Source of the DNA: Acidobacteriota bacterium
GTDB taxonomy: Bacteria; Acidobacteriota; Terriglobia; UBA7540
Direction: 5' to 3'
Assembly (NCBI GenBank): GCA_021784615.1
Contig: JAJYHU010000188.1
Coordinates: 1-5,695, forward strand
Length of the DNA stretch: 5,695 bases
Position 1 is the first letter of the stretch, and each line of letters begins with the position of its first letter. Below, piece by piece: positions 1 through 5,695 of this stretch. The notes below the pieces were generated by a model, which was not told the DNA's origin, ran no database searches, and saw only the letters and a list, made by a program, of their open reading frames with translations. Made by a program: the position numbers and the translations under genes.

Positions 1-135
1 CGACAAGAGATGTGTAGGCAAGAAGAGGACATAAAATTCCTCTCTAACCTGCCTGATCAATTCGACGAGGCAGCAATCTCGGCCTTAAGAGCGCGAGCAA
101 ATAACCAGGCTCCTTTGCTCCCTCTTTCGCGCTAA
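1..135 (+). CDS. possible 3' end of an upstream gene, partial
   Basis: Frame 1 is open from the window edge through 44 codons and stops at TAA (133-135). The other five frames are all interrupted in this stretch. The encoded tail has the mixed charged and hydrophobic make-up of a real protein (for example EEDIKFLSNLPDQFDEAA, then ALRARANNQ), so it may be the C-terminus of a gene that starts left of the window. An internal ATG at 10 could instead start a 41-residue protein, but no convincing ribosome site precedes it within the window. A strong hairpin lies 10 bases after the stop, which fits a gene end. No family is recognised. An open run of this length can occur by chance, so the call is tentative. 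Confidence 0.3.
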   Translation, partial: RQEMCRQEEDIKFLSNLPDQFDEAAISALRARANNQAPLLPLSR

Positions 136-145
136 CCGCGGGTGG

Positions 146-176
146 CGCATACATCGCGGTGTTTGCGATGTGTGCG
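146..176 (+). other. strong stem-loop between the upstream stop and the small ORF
   Basis: The arms CGCATACATCGC (146-157) and GCGATGTGTGCG (165-176) pair over 12 base pairs with one T-G wobble, around the 7-base loop GGTGTTT. It starts 10 bases after the TAA at 133-135 and ends 11 bases before the GGAGG at 188-192. No T-run follows, so it is not a canonical intrinsic terminator. It could protect the 3' end of an upstream transcript or act as a leader structure for the small ORF. The pairing is seen directly; the role is inferred. Confidence 0.5.
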
Positions 177-198
177 ACGAATGGGCGGGAGGTTTGAC

Positions 199-300
199 AT
201 GGAAGAAACCAAGAGCCATGACCACGCCTGGAGCAAGGGCTGGATCGAGTTTGAGGCGCCGAACGCGCTGGGCGTCTACTGGCTGCGGGAGGCGAGGTAG
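199..300 (+). CDS. candidate small protein (33 aa) with a good ribosome site
   Basis: The ATG at 199 follows GGGAGG (187-192) with six bases between, close to ideal spacing. It opens a 33-codon frame ending in TAG at 298-300. The product begins MEETKSHDHAWSKGWIEFEA and ends GVYWLREAR. It is soluble-looking, rich in Trp and acidic residues, and has no signal peptide or membrane segment. The stop codon is part of the GTAGCGCC arm of the repeat unit starting at 297. The frame may therefore be a longer gene cut short when the repeat arrived, or an independent small gene. An overlapping frame starting with GTG at 170 runs through the repeat to 385 and looks spurious, being Arg-rich with palindrome-driven composition. 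No family is recognised; the ribosome site is the main support. Confidence 0.35.
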   Translation: MEETKSHDHAWSKGWIEFEAPNALGVYWLREAR

Positions 301-355
301 CGCCGACCTTCAGGTCGGCATTTGGTGGCTGTGCCGGGCTAAAGCCCGGCGCTAC
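297..355. repeat. BIME-like paired palindrome, unit 1
   Basis: An outer inverted repeat, GTAGCGCC (297-304) and GGCGCTAC (348-355), encloses two hairpins. The left hairpin is GCCGACCT/AGGTCGGC (302-319) with a 2-base loop. The right one is GCCGGGCT/AGCCCGGC (333-350) with a 2-base loop. The outer arms overlap the hairpin bases, so an extended form and a two-hairpin form would compete. The layout resembles bacterial interspersed mosaic elements built from paired REP sequences, and it is repeated with different arm sequences at 403-450. It lies outside any well-supported gene. Confidence 0.75.
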
Positions 356-402
356 AAGGGCAACCTCCGCAAGCGGCTCGGTTGAGGATCAATTTGGGTG
401 GG

Positions 403-450
403 GTAGCGGCGAGTTTACCTCGCCAAGTGGCGGCGTAAAGCCGCCGCTAC
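403..450. repeat. BIME-like paired palindrome, unit 2
   Basis: It has the same plan as the unit at 297-355. The outer inverted repeat is GTAGCGGCG (403-411) and CGCCGCTAC (442-450). The inner hairpins are GGCGAG/CTCGCC (408-424, loop TTTAC) and GGCGGC/GCCGCC (429-445, loop GTAAA). The two units share the GTAGCG and CGCTAC ends and a TAAAGCC block in the right hairpin, but differ in most stem bases while keeping the pairing. This points to selection on the fold or to a mosaic family of elements. They are 47 bases apart in the leader of the 1012-residue gene. Confidence 0.75.
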
Positions 451-459
451 GCTAAAATG

Positions 460-488
460 CCCGCCCCGTCCGGCACGAAGCCGGCGGG
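460..488 (+). other. GC-rich hairpin in the leader of the large gene
   Basis: CCGGC (470-474) pairs with GCCGG (480-484) around ACGAA, and CCCG (460-463) can pair with CGGG (485-488) across a one-sided bulge. No T-run follows, so it is not a clear terminator. It lies between the second repeat unit and the palindrome at 491-503 and could be a degenerate third repeat or a leader structure. Confidence 0.3.
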
Positions 489-490
489 TT

Positions 491-503
491 CGGTATGATA
501 CCG
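491..503. promoter_or_regulatory. operator-like palindrome overlapping a -10-like hexamer
   Basis: CGGTAT and ATACCG form a perfect 6-base inverted repeat around a single central G. The hexamer TATGAT (494-499), a good -10 match, lies inside it, 65 bases before the GTG start at 565. A repressor binding here would block polymerase, a common arrangement. The half-sites GGTA/TACC resemble GntR-family operators in general form only. No convincing -35 hexamer is visible 16-18 bases upstream, so promoter activity is inferred weakly. Confidence 0.3.
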
Positions 504-554
504 TTAAAGGATGAGGGGTGTTCGGCCTAAGATTTCAAATTCCCCCAGCCGCTG

Positions 555-560
555 AGGAGG
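555..560 (+). promoter_or_regulatory. ribosome binding site that fixes the GTG start at 565
   Basis: AGGAGG is a full match to the anti-Shine-Dalgarno core and ends four bases before the GTG at 565. An in-frame TGA at 553-555 rules out any earlier start, and the first in-frame ATG is not until 847, so this site decides the start. The four-base spacing is slightly short but workable. Confidence 0.7.
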
Positions 561-564
561 TTCT

Positions 565-3500
565 GTGAATCGGAGACAGTTTGTCGGGAGGTCTTTGTGG
601 GGAGGCATCGTGGAATTTGCGGGCCGCAGGCTGCGCGCCAGCGGCGGTCCAATAAGCCGCGCCGGGGAAGGGCTGTCCGCTTCCGAGACGGGGGAATCGA
701 AAGACCCCATCGTGTTTGAGCACCGGGTCTACGCTCATCTTTTGGATCCCCGCGACCACCCTGACTACGCTCGCCACTATGTTCGCCCACCCAGCTGGGA
801 CACGTTTGACAACCGTACGCAGTTCGCCACGCTGCGGGGCTTTGAAATGAAAGGAAATCGCATCATCAATTACACCGAAGCCCTTGAAAAGTACACCACA
901 ACCTACAAGCTGGGTGACGTGATCTGGCCGGAGTACGCCATTCTTTATGCGGAGAATCTGGGCGATCTTGCGGAAGAGATCAAGCGGCGGAACTTGTATC
1001 TGTTTGATATCTGGAACTACTGTCCCGGCTCGGGACCGGGCTCGCTTGGAGCGGCGCAGTTCCAGCCGCCCACGGGTGTCTTCCGGCTGCTCGAATCGAA
1101 ATTGGGTGAGCGCTGGCTGGGCATGGACAACGGCGAGCAGGACGGCCGCTACATCGGCGGTTACGCTAACGAGATGTATCCCTCCTCGGCCGGCCGGCTT
1201 GGGCAGCACCTGAATTTTCAACGATTCTTTGAGCGGCTGACGGATCAGCTTGGCAACAGGATGTCGGCGCTCGTATCTCTCAACTTCGGCCACTACTTTT
1301 TGAAGGAAGGCGTTTACACGCTGATTGGCGCGGAAACGGGAGAGGCTCTCCCCAACGGGCAGATCTTTTACTCGTTTATTCGCGGGGCGGGCAAACAGTA
1401 CGGCGTTCCCTGGTTCGGCAATGCGTCGGGGTTTAATCGCTGGGGTTGGAAGATATACGGTGCGGAAACCCACATGGGGCGGATGAGCAGCGGTCCGACC
1501 AAAGGCGCCAGCTTGAGCTTGCTGAAGCGTCTGATGTACAGCCAGATCTTGTACAACTCAATGCTGGTGGGCTTTGATCAAGGATGGTTTAACCGGCATA
1601 AGGAAGCCGCTGCTAACACATCGCAGGAAGGGGCTGGAAGTGAAGCCCTTTCACCCATTGGCCTCATTCAGCAGGCGGCGGGGAAATGGGTGCGTGAAGT
1701 TGGCCAACCGGGGGCGATGCTCACCCCGATTGCCGTCATGCTGGACTTCTATGCAGGCTGGACCTTCCCTCGGCATCTTTACACGGACAAGGTTTATCGT
1801 GTTTGGGGAAATTTGCCGTACAGTCCTGGGGATTACCTGACGGATGGCGTGCTGGATATGCTCTATCCCGGCTACCAGAACTCCTCTTACTATCATGATG
1901 AAGACGGATTTATTTCTCCGACTCCCTACGGCGACGCCGCTGATTGCATTCTGAGCGATGCTGAAGGATGGCTGCTGGCCCGCTACCCGATGCTGGTTGT
2001 GGCGGGTGAGCTTTCAGGCGGCGTAGAAATTCGTGACAAGCTTCAAACCTACGTGGAGCAGGGTGGGCACCTCCTTATCACCGCCGGGAGTCTGGCAAAA
2101 TTACCCGGAAATCTGGCCGGGATGCGCATCGCGGGGTCCGTGAGACCTTTTGCAGCAGGGGAAAGCGTGCGGATTGGCGCGACGGAGCTGGTGGAAGACA
2201 GCTCGTTCGATCTTTGTCCGCTGCGATACCCATCCGGCACGCGCGTTCTGGCTGAAATTGCCGGCATCCCTGCCGCTCTGGAGATGGAATACGGCAAAGG
2301 CCGCATCACGGTCTTGGGCAGCCCGTTCGGGGTTGGCGCGAAACCCATGACGGAAGTCGGCCCTGCGCTTGCCGCCGGGCTTCGGAACCCGGTGGACAAA
2401 CCTTTAGCGAAGCCCTATCCGCTTCTGAAGCATGTGCGCGCCGTCCTGGATCGAGCTTTGCGTACTCAAATGCTTTTTGACGGGGGCGAGGGCCTCAGTC
2501 TGATTACCTGCCGCAAGGGACCGGGCGAGTACGTGCTGGCATTTGCGAACAATGCCTGGCGCGAACGGCCCTTCAAGATCGTTTCGCACTGCGGTGACAT
2601 CGAGTCCCTCCGGGAGATTCCTCTCGACCAATCGGAGAAAGGGGCTATCGGATACGTGCCGGAAGGTTTTGAGAAAGCGGATCTGGGCGTCAGCAGCGAA
2701 AACAGCATTGCCGGTGGGGATATGCGCATCTTCGCGGTGCGCGTGCGGGAGAAAAACGTTGAGGAGATTGCGTACCGGGTTCCACCGTCACGCCCGCGAG
2801 GCCGCTTTCTGCCTCTCCGCGAGGTGCAGTTGATCAAGCAAGGCGTGCTGGCAAGGTCCACCTTTTTCCAGCATTTTGACGGGGTCGTGATCGACTGGAA
2901 ATATTTGAGCCGCCGGGAAAAGAAGGACTTGGCGCGCGAAGCCGGCTGGATCGGCCGCCAGAAGCTCCGAGTCCTGGTGGATTTGACCTCCGGGATTGAC
3001 CTGTATCCCGACCTCCGGCTGGTTGACAACATCCCGGCGGATTATGCGGCCAGCATGGCCGCGATTGAAGACGTGATGGCGAAGATGGAGGTGCTCGAAG
3101 CCCGCGATTTGATCGTGTCGCTCCACCGATATCCCGAAACCAACTTTACCCGGCAGCAAACCTGGAAATCCTTTGATGCGACTTTTCGGCGCTTGTGTGA
3201 ACAGGCAGGAAAGCACGATCTCACTCTGCATCTCCGGATGAGTCCGGGCAAGCTCCCGTCGAATTTGGAGGAAGCCGTTGAATTTATGAAGCGGGTTGGC
3301 GCAGCGAATCTTCGCCTGGCGCCCAGTACGGCGCTGCTGCTGGCAGGCAAAACCGGCCCACAGCAGGCCGGAACGCTGCTCAAAGATAAAGTGGGGCTGT
3401 GGCTGGTGAGCGCGCCCAGGACGGACATTGCAGGCATGCTCTGGGATGCCGACGCGCCCATTGCAAGCTATGAAAAAGGCGAAGCCTTGGCCGGGATTCT

Positions 3501-3603
3501 GGCGATGGCTCCTCAAGTCCCCATTGTTTTCGACGTCGTCTATAAAAGCCAGGACGAAGAGTACGCGGACGTCCGTGCCATGGTTCGCTGGCTGCGGGAA
3601 TGA
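565..3603 (+). CDS. large multidomain glycoside-hydrolase-like protein, probably exported
   Basis: This 1012-residue protein has no recognised characterised family. It starts with MNRRQF, a near match to the Tat twin-arginine motif, but the hydrophobic stretch after it (about 8-20) is short and contains Glu17, so export is uncertain. Residues about 50-440 alternate strand and helix like a glycosidase barrel, with conserved-looking acidic blocks: GMDNGEQDGRY (186-196), GYANEM (199-204), IGAETGE (254-260), GAETHMG (299-305) and GFDQGWF (336-342). Residues about 470-590 (YPMLVVAGE, YVEQGGHLLITAG, YGKGRITVLGSPFG) resemble the amidotransferase-like trimerisation module of GH42 beta-galactosidases. 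Residues about 612-730 look like a beta-sandwich. Residues about 745-1010 resemble a xylose-isomerase-like barrel. A role in breaking down a polysaccharide or glycoside is inferred from the fold. No sugar transporter, regulator or second hydrolase is visible beside it. The frame is intact. Confidence 0.85.
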   Translation: MNRRQFVGRSLWGGIVEFAGRRLRASGGPISRAGEGLSASETGESKDPIVFEHRVYAHLLDPRDHPDYARHYVRPPSWDTFDNRTQFATLRGFEMKGNRIINYTEALEKYTTTYKLGDVIWPEYAILYAENLGDLAEEIKRRNLYLFDIWNYCPGSGPGSLGAAQFQPPTGVFRLLESKLGERWLGMDNGEQDGRYIGGYANEMYPSSAGRLGQHLNFQRFFERLTDQLGNRMSALVSLNFGHYFLKEGVYTLIGAETGEALPNGQIFYSFIRGAGKQYGVPWFGNASGFNRWGWKIYGAETHMGRMSSGPTKGASLSLLKRLMYSQILYNSMLVGFDQGWFNRHKEAAANTSQEGAGSEALSPIGLIQQAAGKWVREVGQPGAMLTPIAVMLDFYAGWTFPRHLYTDKVYRVWGNLPYSPGDYLTDGVLDMLYPGYQNSSYYHDEDGFISPTPYGDAADCILSDAEGWLLARYPMLVVAGELSGGVEIRDKLQTYVEQGGHLLITAGSLAKLPGNLAGMRIAGSVRPFAAGESVRIGATELVEDSSFDLCPLRYPSGTRVLAEIAGIPAALEMEYGKGRITVLGSPFGVGAKPMTEVGPALAAGLRNPVDKPLAKPYPLLKHVRAVLDRALRTQMLFDGGEGLSLITCRKGPGEYVLAFANNAWRERPFKIVSHCGDIESLREIPLDQSEKGAIGYVPEGFEKADLGVSSENSIAGGDMRIFAVRVREKNVEEIAYRVPPSRPRGRFLPLREVQLIKQGVLARSTFFQHFDGVVIDWKYLSRREKKDLAREAGWIGRQKLRVLVDLTSGIDLYPDLRLVDNIPADYAASMAAIEDVMAKMEVLEARDLIVSLHRYPETNFTRQQTWKSFDATFRRLCEQAGKHDLTLHLRMSPGKLPSNLEEAVEFMKRVGAANLRLAPSTALLLAGKTGPQQAGTLLKDKVGLWLVSAPRTDIAGMLWDADAPIASYEKGEALAGILAMAPQVPIVFDVVYKSQDEEYADVRAMVRWLRE

Positions 3604-3648
3604 GGAATTGAAGCACTCCGCAGCAATCCCACTCCCCTCAGCCGCGGC
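3604..3648. other. short convergent intergenic gap without a clear terminator
   Basis: The two genes end tail to tail across 45 bases. The only symmetry is AGCCGCGGCT (3640-3649), a loopless palindrome touching the ABC-F stop codon, with no T-run on either strand. Transcripts may therefore read into one another or end by Rho. Confidence 0.5.
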
Positions 3649-5592
3649 TCACCGCTGCCTTGCCGGCTCGTCGAGGGCCTGCTCGATCTGTTCCCACTCG
3701 ATCGTCATCTCATCGATCGAGCGGCGCAGTTCGTCGATCCTGCGGGAAAGTCGGATCGATTCCTCCGCGCTCTTGAAGTTGCCGAGTTCGAGTTCGCAGG
3801 CTGCAACCTCGGCTTCGGCGCGCGCGATCTCCTCTTCGAGTTCCTGGCCGCGCTCCTGCATCTGGCGAAGCAGAATCGGGTTTAGCTTTTTCGCTTGCGC
3901 CTCAGGCTCTTTCGGCTTGCCATTGCCGTTGGCGGAGGCGTCGAGCGCGGTTTCACTCTCCGGGCTGGCTGGGCGCGGGGCCCGTCCCTCTTTTTGCCAG
4001 AGATAATCCTCGTAATTGCCTGGGTAGTCGTGGATCTCACCGCCGCCGATCTCAAAGATGCGAGTAGCGAGCTTGTCAATAAAGTAGCGGTCGTGCGAAA
4101 CGAAGACCACCGTGCCGGTGTATTTGCGCAACGCTTCAAGCAACACGTCTTTGGCGCGCAGGTCCAGGTGGTTGGTGGGCTCGTCGAGCAGTAGGAAATT
4201 GGCGGGACGCAGCAGCATGCGCGCCAGGGCATAGCGATTGCGCTCTCCGCCGGAAAGCACGCGGATGCGCTTGAACGCTTCGTCGGCCGAAAACAGAAAA
4301 GATCCGAGCAGCGTGCGCAATTGGGTCTGCCCGGCCAGCGCGGCCGGCGCCACGCTCTCGAGGTCATCGATCAGGCGCGCTTCGGGATCAAGCGCCTTGT
4401 ACTGGTCCTGCGCAAAGTAATCCACTTCCACGTTGTGGCCCAGATGCGTTTCACCCGCCGTCACCTTTTCCGCGCCCGCCAGCAGCTTGATCAAGGTTGA
4501 TTTCCCGGCGCCGTTCACCCCCACCAGGGCCACGCGGTCCCCGCGGTTGATGACGAAGTCGACGCCCGCGAACACCGGCTTGCCGCCATAGCTTTTGGCC
4601 ACGCCTTGAAACTCTGCCACCCGGCGTCCGCTCGCCGGGGGCTGGGGGAACGAGAAGTGAAGGGTTTTCTCCTCGGGCGGCAGCTCGATCCGTTCGATCT
4701 TCTCGAGTTCCTTGATGCGGCTCTGCACCTGCCGCGCCTTGGTGGCCTGGTACCGGAAGCGCTTGATGAAAACTTCCAAATGGTGGATGCGCTGCTGCTG
4801 ATTGTTGTAGGCGGATTCCAGCTGCGCCTTGCGATCTTCCTTCTGCGAGAGATAGAGGTCGTAGTTGCCCGTGTAAAAGTAGGCGCGCCGATTCCAGATT
4901 TCCAGGATCTTGTTCACCGTCACGTCCAGAAAATAGCGGTCGTGCGAGACCAGAACAAAGGCGTGGGGATAACTTGCAAGATACTGTTCCAGCCAGTTGC
5001 GCGCTTCAAGGTCCAGGTGGTTGGTGGGCTCATCAAGCAGCAGCAGATTGGGCTTGATCAGCAGGAGCTTGGCGAGCGCGATGCGCATCTGCCAGCCGCC
5101 TGAAAACTCCTCCGCCGGACGCGCCTGATCCTCGCGCGAGAATCCCAGGCCGTTGAGCACGGCGCCCACTTGCGCTTCCAGCGAATAGCCGTCGCGCCCC
5201 TGAAACTCCGTCTGCAAGCTGTGGTAGCGCTGCGTCACGCGCTCGTATTCTTCGCCCGCGGGGTCCAGCTCCGCCATCTGGTGAGTGAGCGCTTCGATCT
5301 CCCTTTCCATTTCAAGCAGGTTTCCAAACACCGAAAGGCACTCTTCAAGGACGCTCGGGCCGCCGAGCGCAAGACCGTCCTGCGGAAGGTATCCGCGAGT
5401 GATGCCCTTGGCGGTAGAGAGCGTTCCATGGTCCAACGTCTCGAGTCCGGCCAGCACCTTCAGCAAGGTTGACTTGCCGGTGCCGTTTCCGCCCACCAGG
5501 CCGATGCGGTCGCCCGGCGTGAGAAGCCAGTCGAGGTCCTCGAATAGTACCTTGGAGCCGAAGTGCTTTCCGGCTGAAGAAAGTTTGATCAT
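3649..5592 (-). CDS. ABC-F family ATPase, ribosome-associated translation factor (YheS/Uup type)
   Basis: Two complete ABC domains lie in one chain with no membrane segments, which defines ABC-F. Numbered from MIKL: Walker A GGNGTGKST (34-42), signature FSGGW (163-167), Walker B LLLLDEPTNHLD (183-194) and SHDRYF (216-221); a charged helical linker of about 234-311; then Walker A GVNGAGKST (358-366), signature LSGGE (446-450), Walker B FLLLDEPTNHLD (466-477) and SHDRYF (499-504). A flexible Pro/Glu/Ala stretch (about 536-566) leads to a coiled-coil tail (about 570-641), as in Uup. FSGGW in the first site matches YheS and eukaryotic ABCF proteins. Family members bind the ribosomal E site and relieve stalled translation. 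I chose the ATG at 5592 (647 aa) because ABC-F proteins begin at this point; a GTG at 5619 adds nine residues. Neither has a good ribosome site. Some relatives give antibiotic resistance, but the ordinary linker argues for housekeeping. Confidence 0.95.
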   Translation of the reverse strand: MIKLSSAGKHFGSKVLFEDLDWLLTPGDRIGLVGGNGTGKSTLLKVLAGLETLDHGTLSTAKGITRGYLPQDGLALGGPSVLEECLSVFGNLLEMEREIEALTHQMAELDPAGEEYERVTQRYHSLQTEFQGRDGYSLEAQVGAVLNGLGFSREDQARPAEEFSGGWQMRIALAKLLLIKPNLLLLDEPTNHLDLEARNWLEQYLASYPHAFVLVSHDRYFLDVTVNKILEIWNRRAYFYTGNYDLYLSQKEDRKAQLESAYNNQQQRIHHLEVFIKRFRYQATKARQVQSRIKELEKIERIELPPEEKTLHFSFPQPPASGRRVAEFQGVAKSYGGKPVFAGVDFVINRGDRVALVGVNGAGKSTLIKLLAGAEKVTAGETHLGHNVEVDYFAQDQYKALDPEARLIDDLESVAPAALAGQTQLRTLLGSFLFSADEAFKRIRVLSGGERNRYALARMLLRPANFLLLDEPTNHLDLRAKDVLLEALRKYTGTVVFVSHDRYFIDKLATRIFEIGGGEIHDYPGNYEDYLWQKEGRAPRPASPESETALDASANGNGKPKEPEAQAKKLNPILLRQMQERGQELEEEIARAEAEVAACELELGNFKSAEESIRLSRRIDELRRSIDEMTIEWEQIEQALDEPARQR

Positions 5593-5650
5593 GCCTTGGT
5601 CTCGGGTCCGCGGCCCCACCGTCTGCGCGGGCTCATTTGCCTAATCTTTA

Positions 5651-5656
5651 ACTATA
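5651..5656 (-). promoter_or_regulatory. possible -10 element of the ABC-F gene
   Basis: On the - strand this reads TATAGT, a good -10 hexamer in a locally AT-rich patch, 58 bases before the chosen start at 5592. The hexamer 17 bases upstream is TCGGCC, a poor -35, so the promoter is weak or uses another sigma factor. An in-frame stop at 5641-5643 shows the gene cannot begin upstream of this patch. Confidence 0.25.
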
Positions 5657-5695
5657 TCAGGCCTGCGGGGAGAGGCCGAGACTTCTGCCGGCTTG

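Noticed and set aside
24..43. AGAGGA/TCCTCT inverted repeat with an AT-rich loop
   Set aside because: A 6-bp stem inside a probable coding tail is within chance expectation.
170..385. 71-codon frame starting with GTG
   Set aside because: It runs through the first repeat unit, its product is Arg/Gly-rich with palindrome-driven composition, and the frame at 199-300 has the better ribosome spacing.
535..1473. 312-codon open frame on the - strand opposite the large gene
   Set aside because: It lies wholly antisense to a well-supported coding region, has no recognisable domain, and is the kind of long mirror frame common opposite GC-rich genes.
2788..3516. 242-codon open frame on the - strand
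   Set aside because: It is antisense to the C-terminal barrel of the 1012-residue protein, with a low-complexity, His/Gln/Arg-rich product and no motif.
4141..5050. Near-identical stretch encoding LLLDEPTNHLDL at two places in the ABC-F gene
   Set aside because: This is the normal duplication of Walker B in the two ABC domains, not a DNA repeat of separate interest.
4606..5103. 165-codon open frame on the + strand
   Set aside because: It is antisense to the ABC-F gene; its sequence mirrors the Walker B and linker codons of that gene.
5658..5677. CAGGCCTG palindrome and GGCCT/AGGCC stem near the right edge
   Set aside because: They are short and GC-driven, with no link to a start or stop that would suggest a role.

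Overview
This is a GC-rich bacterial window with two long convergent genes and a 564-base leader region full of structured repeats. No rRNA, tRNA, insertion sequence or CRISPR array was seen. The organism cannot be named firmly. Three features suggest a soil-type Acidobacteriota or a similar large-genome lineage: paired palindromes starting GTAGCG and ending CGCTAC, a probable secreted polysaccharide-type enzyme with an N-terminal RRQF motif, and GTG start use. This is an inference from style, not a match.

Layout. Positions 1-135 are an open frame entering from the left edge and ending at TAA, possibly the tail of an upstream gene. A strong 12-bp hairpin follows at 146-176. A small candidate gene of 33 codons (199-300) comes next, with a good Shine-Dalgarno sequence; its stop codon lies inside the first of two BIME-like repeat units (297-355 and 403-450). 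Positions 451-564 hold a further hairpin, a perfect palindrome CGGTATGATACCG that overlaps a -10-like hexamer, and an AGGAGG ribosome site.

The + strand gene at 565-3603 encodes a 1012-residue multidomain protein. I read it as a glycoside-hydrolase-like barrel, a glutamine-amidotransferase-like module of the kind found in GH42 enzymes, a beta-rich module, and a C-terminal xylose-isomerase-like barrel that seems to have lost its metal ligands. No characterised family could be assigned. The - strand gene at 3649-5592 encodes a full-length ABC-F ATPase, a cytoplasmic translation factor of the YheS/Uup type. The two genes end tail to tail, 45 bases apart, with no clear terminator between them. 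They share no evident pathway: one looks like an accessory carbohydrate-related gene, the other is a housekeeping-type gene.

The most notable items are the repeat pair, whose arms differ in sequence but keep their pairing, and the unusual four-module architecture of the 1012-residue protein.
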